From Bdellovibrionaceae bacterium UBA2351 (lineage in GTDB: Bacteria > Bdellovibrionota > Bdellovibrionia > Bdellovibrionales > Bdellovibrionaceae), in contig DDTZ01000076.1 of assembly GCA_002344565.1 (NCBI GenBank), forward strand, positions 1 through 14,125: a stretch of 14,125 bases of DNA. The letters are read 5' to 3'. Shown in pieces: positions 1 to 8,800 of this stretch. Made by a program: the position numbers and the translations under genes. Under the pieces are notes generated by a model. It was not told where the DNA came from, ran no database searches, and was given only the letters and a program-made list of their open reading frames with translations. Within the stretch, counting starts at the first letter, position 1. The number at the start of each line of letters is the position of its first letter.

Positions 1-102
1 CCCCTTTTCGAACCGCCCCCTACAGGTGTGACAAATAGCGCTCCGAGACTGTCTAAGAATACGAAGAAAACCCTAAGTAATGATTTTAAAGTCGTTACTT
101 AG
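1..102 (+). CDS. Possible 3' end of a convergent gene (very tentative)
   Basis: Plus-strand frame 1 is open from the window edge for 33 codons to a TAG at 100-102. The encoded tail is Pro-rich at first (begins PLFEPPPTGV) and then Lys/Ser/Thr-rich. No start lies inside the window, so it would be the C-terminus of a gene entering from the left and converging on the operon. An open run this short is common by chance, and its last codons lie inside the terminator hairpin of the opposite operon. No family is recognised. Kept only because nothing else explains positions 1-60. Confidence 0.22.
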   Translation, partial: PLFEPPPTGVTNSAPRLSKNTKKTLSNDFKVVT

Positions 103-106
103 GGTT
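61..106 (-). terminator. Rho-independent terminator of the ten-gene operon
   Basis: Positions 69-80 (aaccctaagtaa) and 95-106 (ttacttagggtt) form a perfect 12-bp inverted repeat with a 14-nt loop. The stem can be extended inward by about three pairs including G-U wobbles. Read on the minus strand the stem is followed at once by TTTTCTTCGT (70-61). It lies 24 bases after the stop codon of the VWA gene. No T-tract follows on the plus side, so it should act mainly on the minus-strand operon. Confidence 0.85.
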
Positions 107-129
107 AATAGATATGGGAAAAATGTCGA

Positions 130-1263
130 TTACTGCTGAACGCGATTGATAGGCGTCGCGCGATCATTTTTAAAGTTACCCAAGCTTACGGGCTTAGCGC
201 TGACTCGTAATGTAGCGCCTTCCGAACGAGATAATTTCAAAAACGGGCTGAGTACGATTTCGTTGGTGTCTGGGTTGAAAGTATAATCACGTGGACGTTC
301 CAAGATCTGTTGATCTGGGTTTTCCTTTGTTCCAAATGAAACTTTCAAAGTTGTAATGTCCGGAGTGAATTCAAGCTGACGCTTTTGAGCCGCCACACGT
401 TGAACTAGGTTGTGACCGAATTCTGCTAAGTGTGAACCGAAATCGCGCGAACACAAATCCGCAAAGATACCGCCGGAAACTGACAATAGAGATGGGAATG
501 CTTGCACGGGGCCACGGCCATCTGTCGCGCAATTTGCACTTTTCTTGTCAAGATTAGGTAAGGCCGCGGCGATTAAAACTTTTGAACGATCTCCGCCCTT
601 TAAATCTACTAACTTTTGATAAAAATCTTCGGCCGATAAACCCGGAGTTACATCGTCTGCGTCCGTTAAAAAGATCACAGCTAGGTAAGCATCAGGTTGA
701 TAGAAACCTTTATTTTTTTCTTCGTTTAGCTGTAAATTTGTTACCGCTAAAACCGGAGAAAATGATTCTTCGGCTTCTGGACCCCATTGTGTTCCGATCA
801 TAACCGTATTTTTCAATACTTCTTTTGGATTCGGAGTGTCGCGAGTGATGTAAACTTGGTCGGTGATCTCTTTGCCATCAGCGGCTTTTAATTTAACTAA
901 TTCACCCAATGGGTTCATTTTTCTAACGCCCGATGGAACATAAACGGTTTTATCGTTTAAATATTTAGAATCGTAAACCGGTACCACGCCGATGCGGTAA
1001 TCTACGCGCGAGTTTTCGAAGAACGTCTCCGCGAATAGTTCAATGTTTTCGGCCATTTTAGCTTGGTAGCCTTTCATAGAACCTGAATTATCAACTACGA
1101 ATAAAATATTAACTTTTGGTTCTGGCAACGTCGCTTCCTGAGAAACTTCGGCAGTTACCTCGTTGAATTTTTCAGGCGGTCCTTGGCGTTCGGGAGACTT
1201 CACGCCACACGCTCCTAGGAAAAATATCGTCGCTAGTGTTAGAATTAAATATTTAGTCATCAT
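130..1263 (-). CDS. VWA-domain lipoprotein with intact MIDAS (CglB-like role possible)
   Basis: The 377-residue product begins with a lipoprotein signal: a hydrophobic stretch at residues 5-18, then lipobox LGAC with C19 lipidated. A von Willebrand factor A domain follows from about residue 51. NILFVVDNSGS gives the metal-binding DxSxS (D58, S60, S62), T158 in MIGTQW is a candidate third MIDAS residue, and FLTDADD (D201, D203) is the usual Asp strand. C245 and C271 may pair. About 80 residues after 295 look beta-rich. VWA domains bind protein ligands through the metal. In Myxococcus the gliding adhesin CglB is a VWA outer-membrane lipoprotein of similar size, so a surface-adhesin role is inferred from architecture plus context. 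The first ATG (1263) overlaps the upstream stop as ATGA and has AAGGGG 7 nt upstream, which fits better than the second ATG at 1260. Last gene of the operon. Confidence 0.9.
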   Translation of the reverse strand: MMTKYLILTLATIFFLGACGVKSPERQGPPEKFNEVTAEVSQEATLPEPKVNILFVVDNSGSMKGYQAKMAENIELFAETFFENSRVDYRIGVVPVYDSKYLNDKTVYVPSGVRKMNPLGELVKLKAADGKEITDQVYITRDTPNPKEVLKNTVMIGTQWGPEAEESFSPVLAVTNLQLNEEKNKGFYQPDAYLAVIFLTDADDVTPGLSAEDFYQKLVDLKGGDRSKVLIAAALPNLDKKSANCATDGRGPVQAFPSLLSVSGGIFADLCSRDFGSHLAEFGHNLVQRVAAQKRQLEFTPDITTLKVSFGTKENPDQQILERPRDYTFNPDTNEIVLSPFLKLSRSEGATLRVSAKPVSLGNFKNDRATPINRVQQ

Positions 1264-2102
1264 AAAGAAGCCCCTTTGTACGGGCAGTCTTCCGCTTTTA
1301 CCTGGAAGTGTCCGACTTCATCCACCCAAACTTCATCATCGCCACCGCTTACTGGAAACGTCATTGTTTTGTTCTTATCTGTCCCAGAGAACTTTAAATC
1401 CTTAGCTTTAACCGTTTGATCTTTATCAAGCGTCAAAACATTTTGAATGAGTTCGATATCGATGATCTTCATTTTCTTTAAGTTCGTTTCAATTTCTGCT
1501 AGATCCGCTTTAGCTAAAGCTTTCATGCGGGCGTCTGCTTTTTCACGAGAACCTTTTTTAACTAGGGAAATTAGCTCGGAATCTCTGTAGAAATAACGAG
1601 GAAATTTATCCGCAGTTTGCCCGAGTGAACTCATTGAAATAGTCGATTTCTTTAGTTTCGATATTGTTTTCCAAGTCTCTTCAGACATTGGTAGATCAAT
1701 CATAGCTTGCAAAGCATCCACTCTCGGTAACATGCGCTTTTTGAAAATATCGACTTTTTTAATCACATCTTTGTATGCGCAAATTTTTAAAGATACGAAT
1801 GTTGATAGCATGTATGTTTCGGGCCCCACCTGCGGCGCCCAAACTGGGGATGTGATCGACTGCAAATCTGCTAATGCGTCTTCAAATTTTCCTTGGCGGG
1901 TATGCGCCCAAGCGCGCTCTTCCAAAGCTTCTAACCAGAAGTCAGAACTCGGTTGAATTTTTGAATAGATATCAACAGCGGCATCGAGCTTACCTTTTTC
2001 ATAAAGCTCGCGCGCTTTATTCATTTTGTCTTTATCACTACCAGCAGCAAATGCTACCGACATCGATAAAGTTAGTAGTAGGTTAGCGACAGTTTTTACC
2101 AT
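1260..2102 (-). CDS. Small periplasmic TPR protein (GltC-like)
   Basis: A 280-residue exported protein. Residues 1-20 form a signal peptide ending AFA-AG. Residues about 26-135 contain TPR-like helical pairs: ARELYEKGKLDAAVDIYSKI, followed by a segment with ERAWAHTRQGKFEDALADLQ and then the SPVWAPQVGPETYML stretch. The pattern of an A-W-x(5)-G-x(3)-A-L helix, then an SP loop, then PE and a C-Y helix is what I associate with the periplasmic TPR protein GltC of the Myxococcus Glt complex and its relatives. That match is from memory, not a search. The C-terminal half is Lys-rich and helical. The start ATG lies inside the last codons of the beta-barrel gene (7-bp overlap), suggesting coupled translation and perhaps a working pair. 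An AGG about 9 nt upstream is a modest ribosome site. Confidence 0.85.
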   Translation of the reverse strand: MVKTVANLLLTLSMSVAFAAGSDKDKMNKARELYEKGKLDAAVDIYSKIQPSSDFWLEALEERAWAHTRQGKFEDALADLQSITSPVWAPQVGPETYMLSTFVSLKICAYKDVIKKVDIFKKRMLPRVDALQAMIDLPMSEETWKTISKLKKSTISMSSLGQTADKFPRYFYRDSELISLVKKGSREKADARMKALAKADLAEIETNLKKMKIIDIELIQNVLTLDKDQTVKAKDLKFSGTDKNKTMTFPVSGGDDEVWVDEVGHFQVKAEDCPYKGASL

Positions 2103-2827
2103 ACAAGAATACCTATGCTCGCAACGGCTTGGAAATTACTTTGTTTACGACGATCTGTTTTTAGAAGATCTTCGTACTGCTGAAATCGACCTTCGATACG
2201 TGTTGTGATTCTTTGGGTTAACCAAACACCAGAACCCATACCTACGGACATAACATCGCTTGTTCCACTGAATAGGTTCATTTTGCCGTAGCCTAATTGA
2301 ACATAAACGTCGAATTGAGCGATACCCGTGTCGAATAAATTCATTTTACCATAAATAGGGTAGTAGCTGATCGTTGCTAGTTGAGTCTCTAACGGATAGT
2401 CAACCGCAGGGTATTTCATCGTGCTGCCTTTGTTTACCGTTTGGTCTGCTAAAGCCGCTTCTAAACGATTTTCACCTTCTGGTGTCAATGTGTTGTACGA
2501 TTTTTGGTATTGAACACCTAAAGACCACCGTGGATTGATATGGTACTCAAGTAAAGCACCCACGTTTTGTGTTTTTACGTAGGAATCACCGCCACCGTTA
2601 AATGCATAGTTACCCGCAAGTTCAATACGGTGATTGCGGTCAACTAAACGATTTTGCACCACACGTACTTTCTGATGTGTATCCATGTTCTTAACACGCT
2701 CAACGACATCGCGGTTATCGCCTAGAGTGCTAAATTCATTTTTAAGATCCTTTTTTCCACCTTGTGCTAACGACAGAGTCGGAACTAACAAAGCAATCGC
2801 AAGTGAAGATAAAATTAAATTTTTCAT
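2096..2827 (-). CDS. Outer-membrane beta-barrel protein (Myxococcus-type OMP family)
   Basis: A 243-residue protein with a Sec signal peptide (residues 1-21, ending SLA-QG), a polar helical stretch to about residue 60, and then alternating hydrophobic/polar beta-strands to the end. The last residue is W, an aromatic as expected for recognition by the Bam machinery. The segments YPIYGKMNLF, FDVYVQLGYG and TTRIEGRFQQYED, followed by a final GILVW strand, resemble the outer-membrane barrel family found in Myxococcus Glt clusters (the OMP_myx_plus type, recalled rather than searched). About eight strands fit the length. It would be the outer-membrane part of the machine and partner to the TPR protein that overlaps it downstream. 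Start: ATGA overlap with the lipoprotein gene, AGGAG 7 nt upstream. Confidence 0.87.
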   Translation of the reverse strand: MKNLILSSLAIALLVPTLSLAQGGKKDLKNEFSTLGDNRDVVERVKNMDTHQKVRVVQNRLVDRNHRIELAGNYAFNGGGDSYVKTQNVGALLEYHINPRWSLGVQYQKSYNTLTPEGENRLEAALADQTVNKGSTMKYPAVDYPLETQLATISYYPIYGKMNLFDTGIAQFDVYVQLGYGKMNLFSGTSDVMSVGMGSGVWLTQRITTRIEGRFQQYEDLLKTDRRKQSNFQAVASIGILVW

Positions 2828-4248
2828 TGTGCGGCTCCTGTTTCAGTAGAGAGTTGAGCTGTCGGTTTAGCGGCTTCAATAGATGCTTTAGCTTCCGCCT
2901 TTGGCTTCGCTACTGGCTTAGCAGCCGCTGCTGGTTTTGGCGCTGGGGCTGGACAATTTGTTTCGTCTGGAACCACTACGAATTCACGTGTGAATGTTTC
3001 AGATTTAACTTTCTTTCCGGTCGCTGAATCTACTTTTAAGCTTACTTTTTTAGTCAATGGTGCTTTTAAGCATGTTGGCGACCAAGTCAGTTCACATAAT
3101 TGAAGTGACAGGTTGTTTGCGCTTTCTGGGGAACAGATGAGATCTTTCTTACCAGTCAAGCTTGCGATTTGTGACGCCATATTTTTAATAGACACTTGGC
3201 CTAAACTATTTCCGGATGCCACTTTAAATTTAATAACAGTGGGCGCGCCGGCTTTGATTTCTTTAAGGGCATCGTTTTCCCATTGGATAACAGGGGGTTG
3301 CGCCGCATAGCGAGCTTTGTAGCATACTTGTTCTTGTACCGATTGAGTTCCAATTACGCTGTCAATCACCACATGGAAACATACGTCGACCGCAGGTGAC
3401 TGAGGGTTTTCGATACCGCGACGATCACGATCAAGAGGCAATTCATCGATCTTTAGATCGAAGTGAAAGCGCCATACCGTCTTAGATGAACCAACACGTG
3501 TTGTGTCTGTTAGTTTTAAATAGTTTGAACCATCTACGCGGAACGCTTCTGTATTTGAATAAACGTAGCGACCGATACGAACTTCCGGTATACGTGGGCT
3601 TAATGCTGACGCTTTATCTTCAACGTCAATCGTGTACTTAATAGCTGCGGCACCTTCATCAACACCAGCTGCCAAGCTGCTTTTGCCTAAAATAACTGGA
3701 ACCGTGTTGTCGCGAACAACAACAACGTCGATTAAGCTTTCTTGCATCATACCTTTTAAGTTAGCGTCTGTCGTTTCAATTGCTGTTGCTTGTAGTTTTA
3801 GTTTAAATGCAATCGAAGGTTGTCCCTTAGGAATAACACCCATTGGAGGGGTCCACTTTAAACCATGAACGTTCGGGTACTGAGTCGCAATTAAACCTGG
3901 GCGAGAGCTAATTGGAAAATCAGCAACGTCCATTTTAAACTTTGTAATCTTTGGCGATTTTGCAGTTAATTTGAAATAAAGAACGCCTTCTTTCCCTTCC
4001 AGGAAATTTGCGTTGTTGACTTCGTTCGTGCCTTGCAATTTTAAATCGGCGAATTCGCTGCCAACGGGCACCGTCGCTGAAGTGAAAACTGGCGGAACGT
4101 ATTTTTGTGATTCTGACTGCTCAGTCGTAGGTTCACCTGATCTTAGTGTCGAATATTTTTCCATTGGATCAGACGATTGCCCCATGCACGATGCGAGAAG
4201 GGTGCCCGCTGATAACATTAGTAATGTTTTAGTTAAATTAGTTTTCAT
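2824..4248 (-). CDS. Cluster-specific lipoprotein of unknown function
   Basis: A 474-residue lipoprotein. Hydrophobic residues 8-20 lead to lipobox LASC with C21 lipidated. The body (about 50-430) is rich in beta-forming segments and contains several cysteines. Three of these (in ICSPE, LQLCEL and SPTCLK) cluster within about 30 residues near residues 380-410, suggesting disulfides. From C432 the tail is a low-complexity Ala/Pro/Lys stretch (PAPAPKPAAAAKP and on), like the extended tails that cross or bind the cell wall. I recognise no family. Position between the TonB-like linker and the outer-membrane barrel suggests a connector on the periplasmic side of the outer membrane, which is inference. 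Gene spacing is 13 nt from the upstream gene, with AGGGG about 6 nt before the ATG. It overlaps the next gene as ATGA. Confidence 0.85.
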   Translation of the reverse strand: MKTNLTKTLLMLSAGTLLASCMGQSSDPMEKYSTLRSGEPTTEQSESQKYVPPVFTSATVPVGSEFADLKLQGTNEVNNANFLEGKEGVLYFKLTAKSPKITKFKMDVADFPISSRPGLIATQYPNVHGLKWTPPMGVIPKGQPSIAFKLKLQATAIETTDANLKGMMQESLIDVVVVRDNTVPVILGKSSLAAGVDEGAAAIKYTIDVEDKASALSPRIPEVRIGRYVYSNTEAFRVDGSNYLKLTDTTRVGSSKTVWRFHFDLKIDELPLDRDRRGIENPQSPAVDVCFHVVIDSVIGTQSVQEQVCYKARYAAQPPVIQWENDALKEIKAGAPTVIKFKVASGNSLGQVSIKNMASQIASLTGKKDLICSPESANNLSLQLCELTWSPTCLKAPLTKKVSLKVDSATGKKVKSETFTREFVVVPDETNCPAPAPKPAAAAKPVAKPKAEAKASIEAAKPTAQLSTETGAAQ

Positions 4249-4261
4249 ATTGCACCCCTTA

Positions 4262-5497
4262 TTAAGAATCCGTTACACGACGAAGAGCGAAAGGATAACT
4301 TACTTTCACATTCACGCCGCCATGTGGTTGAGGAAATTTCCAAGTTTTTAAACGATCGCGAATACAGTTTTCAACAGGAGCATGACCTAAACTAGAATTA
4401 CTAATTTTCGCTGTCGACACACTGCCTGATGGACCAATGATGAAGTTCATTGAAACACGGCCTGACAAGTTAGGCTTTTTCTGTAAGCCCTGCTCGTAAC
4501 AGAATCTAACTTCACTTAAGTGACGGTTAATAACAGCCGCAATCGCGTTACGATCCAGACCGCCTTCCGTCCATGCTTCACTTTCAATGGGTTCAAAGAA
4601 TGAATTTGAAGTTCCGCCAGCGCCAACCAGAGTTACCTTGCCGTAACCACCGCGACCGCCGCCTTTACCTTTAGTTCCATAACCACCGCCGCCATTTGCA
4701 CGGTTGCCAGAACCCAGTGGAGCCGCAAACATTCCTTTAGAGTAAACTGACGTTTGTATGCCACCACTGCCAGCAGAACCGCCGCGACCGATACCCGCAG
4801 TTGTTTGCGCTTGATTTAATTGCAAGCCACCTTTTTGATTTGATTTCTGCATGCTACCTAAAATTCCAAGCGCGCCCATCTGAGCTACATTCGGAGTTTT
4901 CTTAATAGGTGCAATACGAGCATTTTGACTACGAGATACGCGCGCCGTAGGTGGCTTGATTTGTTTTTTAGGTTTAACGATCTGAGCGATTTTCTGCTTA
5001 GGCATTTGTTTTTGTGCCGGAGCTACAACCACAGGCGGTTTTTCGATGTCTTTACGATCTAATACCTGAACAATTTCTAGTTCTTCTTTAGGAGGAGTCG
5101 CCGATGAAGCAAAATAGCTGATGCCGACAAGGAATAAAGCTAGAACCACAGCAGCCATTGCCGTTTTCTTTAAGATAAGCATGAATTCTTTAGAATCATC
5201 TTCGGCTAATTCAACGTTAGGTTGAACCTCTTGCGTTTCTGCCACAAGGCTTAATTCGCCAGTGATCGAACGGATAGGGTAGCGCTTTTTTAAGTTGAAA
5301 AATTTTTTTTCAACAGATTCTAAAACTGTGAATTCAATGCCTTCTTTTTTAAGGGCGTCTAAATCACTGCACACTTCCATACGACGAGTATCGTGTCTTA
5401 GGATAAAGCTTAACTCGCTTGTTTCCCATTCAACAGCACGAACAGCTTGCCCGTGTTCGTTCTCAAGAAAATAAATTTGTTTTTGTGTTGATGACAT
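4262..5497 (-). CDS. Inner-membrane linker with AgmX/PglI-type (TonB-like) C-terminal domain
   Basis: A 411-residue protein in four parts. Residues 1-105 are cytoplasmic and of unknown fold. Residues 109-130 are one membrane helix (MAAVVLALFLVGISYFA). A Pro/Lys-rich periplasmic stretch (about 134-203) with PPVVVAPAQK-type runs, then a very Gly-rich region (about 234-296), follow. The C-terminal domain (about 312-404) has the AgmX/PglI signature: GGLDRNAIAAVINRHL, RFCYEQGL, LSGRVSMNFIIGPSG, an ENCIRD motif, WKFPQPHGGV and a YPF end. C333 and C378 are the conserved Cys pair. This is the organisation of GltG/GltJ in Myxococcus, where such proteins link the motor to the outer-membrane complex. 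The N-terminus shows neither the GR/SxxH motifs of FHA domains nor a CxxC zinc finger. Start ATG has GAGG 5 nt upstream. Confidence 0.9.
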   Translation of the reverse strand: MSSTQKQIYFLENEHGQAVRAVEWETSELSFILRHDTRRMEVCSDLDALKKEGIEFTVLESVEKKFFNLKKRYPIRSITGELSLVAETQEVQPNVELAEDDSKEFMLILKKTAMAAVVLALFLVGISYFASSATPPKEELEIVQVLDRKDIEKPPVVVAPAQKQMPKQKIAQIVKPKKQIKPPTARVSRSQNARIAPIKKTPNVAQMGALGILGSMQKSNQKGGLQLNQAQTTAGIGRGGSAGSGGIQTSVYSKGMFAAPLGSGNRANGGGGYGTKGKGGGRGGYGKVTLVGAGGTSNSFFEPIESEAWTEGGLDRNAIAAVINRHLSEVRFCYEQGLQKKPNLSGRVSMNFIIGPSGSVSTAKISNSSLGHAPVENCIRDRLKTWKFPQPHGGVNVKVSYPFALRRVTDS

Positions 5498-5499
5498 AA

Positions 5500-5850
5500 T
5501 TACCTCATCCCTTTAGTACGTGCTACTCGATCACGGAAGTTCTTGCGAACGCCGATGAGATCGTCGATCGATTTTTCATTTTCAACTACAGATAGCGCTT
5601 CCATTGGAAGCTGGTATTTACCGCCTACAGATTGATCGCCGAAATGAACATCTGTAGAAAGAGCCGAAGGCTGCTTAGCCGATGGCTGCGCCGTGGTTGC
5701 TTTATCCTGAGCGGGTTTCGCAGCTACCTTTGTTGTCGCAGTCTGTTTAGACATCACTTTTGGATTTTTAGACAAATACGAGGTTTTCTCTTTTGCGGAT
5801 ACAGTTGTTAGTCCAAGCAAAATGGAAATTAGAAGAATATTAGTTTTCAA
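5500..5850 (-). CDS. Small exported protein of Agl/Glt-type clusters, TTG start
   Basis: A 116-residue protein with a clear signal peptide (residues 1-19, ending VSA-KE), a Lys/Ala/Gln/Ser/Pro-rich unstructured middle (about 30-65), and a short C-terminal segment from VHFGDQ to the end that looks folded or conserved (LPMEALSVVENEKS, then DDLIGVRKNFRDRV). I recall small proteins with a similar SLI-x-IR-x-x-F ending beside AgmX-type genes in myxobacteria, where the role is taken by proteins such as GltF. This link is tentative. The start is TTG at 5848-5850, since the next in-frame Met is after the signal peptide. It has an excellent GGAGG 6 nt upstream and overlaps the TPR gene stop as TTGA. 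It precedes the linker gene by 2 nt. Confidence 0.8.
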   Translation of the reverse strand: MKTNILLISILLGLTTVSAKEKTSYLSKNPKVMSKQTATTKVAAKPAQDKATTAQPSAKQPSALSTDVHFGDQSVGGKYQLPMEALSVVENEKSIDDLIGVRKNFRDRVARTKGMR

Positions 5851-8800
5851 TTTCTACCTCCCCGTGAGCTTAGACGTGATTCTAAGTAAGCAACCATCGG
5901 GCCACGTCCCAGAGCTTTTTGTAACGATTTGAATTTCTCTATGTCATTGAAATTAAAAGGATCTTCGGAAATGTCCTTTTGTAGCTTAGTTGCCTCTGCC
6001 GCCACTTTGTGGCGCTCACGAGTAAAGTTTATAAACGGGCTGCCTGCCTGACCGCTCATCTCGGCCGCTTTCTTAAGTTTTTCAATCTCAGAGAATGCTA
6101 AACGCGAGCCAGGTTTGTTAGACTCTTCAGATAAATCGTATAGATCTTTAAATACGGAATGCTTAATCGCTGTATCCCACATTTCAGATACTTTTTCTTT
6201 AACTGCGATAGCTTGCGTGATGTACGGTTTTACTTGAAGTTGAACTTGCTCTTGGTAGAATTTTTTCTGATTGGCATCTAATTGTTTTGGCGCTGGTAAT
6301 GCCAAGATATCTTGAACAAGTTTTGAATTTTCGTGATAAACCTGAGCCAATAAAATCAGCTGAAGTGACGTGTCCTTCTTTTGAATCGCTGCTTGAGAGC
6401 GTTTTTCTAGTTGCTTAATTAGCTTAATACGCTCAACCAAATTTTTTTGGATTAATTTATCCGAACGGCCAGAAAGGGGAGTGTTACCCAGTTTCTTTTG
6501 CAGCTGCTCAAACGATTTAATTTCCATCGAACGTGCTAAAATTTGCGCCTCAAATGTTGTTTTAGAAGATTTGTTAGCTAGAACTGAGTTTGCTACACTG
6601 ATGTCGGCTGATTTTTCATATGTAATTACGCCAGCTGCCGCGTACAATTGCGGGTTAGCCTTTAACACGCGACTATACTTAGAAAATAGTTTCTTAGGAG
6701 CCGGGCTAAAATGAATCAGCTGATAAGCCGCATATTGGTTTTTGTCTAGGTCTTTCGATACCGACATAAACTTCAAGTACTCAGCCGATGGATCTTGATG
6801 AGCTAATTCCATAAGTAGGGCAATTTTGAAATGATGTTCTGCTAAACCGGATTTGCTTGGCGTTACTTGTTTTAACAATTGTAGTGCACCAGCGAAATCC
6901 ATACGCATTTCAGCAACCCAAGCGGCTTGATCTAGTGCCCAGTTTTTCTCGGCAACAGTTAATCCATCTAAGCCTAAATATTGTTCAGTGGCTTTAGCTA
7001 CGATGTCTAGATTTTTTAAACGTAAACCAATCGCCACTTTATTTTTGATTAGAGTTTTCTTTTCCACCGCTGGCCAGCTCGCGTACGCGATTTTATCTAA
7101 TTTGGCAACCTGGGCTTCTAATTGTTCTTTAGAAGAGGCTTGATTGTTAATGATTTTCGCAGATTGGTTTAAAATTGATTTTCTCCATAGACCCAAGAAG
7201 TACGCAGTACGTGCCTTAAATGCCTGAGCAAATAGTAGAGCGTCCACTTCGATTTGTGGTTCATTCTTTAAAAGCACTGATGAATCTAAACATAATTCAG
7301 ACGATTTTTCACGTAAGTGCGCCGGAGCTTTTGTATCCATGGCGATTTCACGGAATAAGTCTGCTGCTTGTTGATAATCTTCATTTTCATAGAAGATATG
7401 ACCGATTTGGTATTTAATCTCGTCACGTTTTGGACCTTTAGGGTTTAGCTCAAGGTATAAACGAAACGAAGATAATTGCATGCTAGGATCTTTAGATAAT
7501 TCCGCCGCTTCGATGGCACCTAACAATGACCCTTCGAACATACGAGCTAGGCGTGTCTCTGAACGATCCATTTTTGAAAACAGCTGTGCTGATTTCTTGA
7601 ACGCATTAAACGCTTCATCGTACATTTTACGTTTTAATGAGGCATGGCCAGTCCAGTAGCTCATTTCCGCATCGTCAAATGCCGTAGTGTATTTACCAAA
7701 ACCAATGATTAATTCTGTCGTCGGAGCGCGCTCTTCGGCTTTGCCCCAATCAGTTAATATTTTCTTTAAATTAGATTGCGCCACTGAACACTCTTCTGTG
7801 TTCTTCGCGCATGCTGGGCCTTTAAGTAAAGCAATGGAACGATCAATTTCTGTTAATAGTTTGGCTTTACGGCCAAGATCGTACTGAATACGAGTGATTT
7901 GAATTTGGCCCTCGAGCTGACTAGCGAAATCGATGTCTTGCTTACCGATGACGGCCCAAACTTTAAGTGCACTTTCTTTTTTAGCGGTGCGATCTAATTC
8001 TGTAGCTAAATAAACCAAGTTTTTTTGGCGCGCTGATTCTGGACTCAATGCCGCTAACGCATAGATGTCAGATTCAACAATGTCATTTCTAGCCATGAAT
8101 GTCGCTAAATCGCGAGAGACTTCTTCTTGGAAGCTAGTATCCATGACGATGGTTTTAGTTTTTTCTGTTTTTGATGGCTTCAAAAACAGATTTTTGTTTT
8201 TTAGAAGCGTGATCATTTGAACTTGGGCTTCTTTTGTTTTGCCCATGTTGTATTGGCACCAAGCATCGCGGTAAAGCGCGTAGCCTTTTTGTGGATTTTC
8301 ATTAATTTTTAAAGAGTCGCGAAATAATTTAGAGGATTTTTCAAATTCACCTTTATAGAAAAGAATATCAGCCCATTGAATTTGGGAGACCGCGACCACT
8401 TCTTTTTTGTTCTGCGCCGATTTTTTAACGATGCCCGCGTATATTTTCACTGCTTCATCTTGTTTCTGCATTAATAGATGCAAATGCGCCGTTTGTAGTA
8501 ATACACGGCCTTTTTCCTGGGCCTTCAGTGAGGGAAGAACGTGCGTGTAGATTTTTACCGCTTTCGTTCTGTCGGATTCAATTTTAGTTTTATAGATTTG
8601 ATCGCCTTTGCCTTCTTTTTCCAAAGATAGGATACGGGCGCGTTCTGCGTACAAGTCAGCTAAACGCAATGCTAATTGGGACTGCTTGTACATCGTGTCG
8701 GTATCTTTAGTTGATATCACCGATTCTAATTTCTGAATTAGTGAGTCGTGAGTCGATAGATCCAGCTTCTCTGCTGCTAGGGATAAGTGGGCAGCTAGTA

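Noticed and set aside
1..25. A tRNA or tmRNA 3' end, because the minus strand contains GGTTCGAA near the edge
   Set aside because: The bases flanking the loop do not form a five-pair T stem, there is no acceptor stem partner, and no CCA-like end fits.
69..106. Bidirectional terminator
   Set aside because: Only the minus-strand side has a T-tract. The plus-strand side continues taatagatatg.
4013..4351. Plus-strand open frame of 112 codons
   Set aside because: It spans the antisense of the junction between the linker and lipoprotein genes and looks like a shadow of two well-supported genes.
4610..4800. Gly-rich region of the linker gene as a DNA repeat or inserted element
   Set aside because: Codons are mixed and the stretch is a normal low-complexity linker for this protein class, with no direct repeats at its ends.
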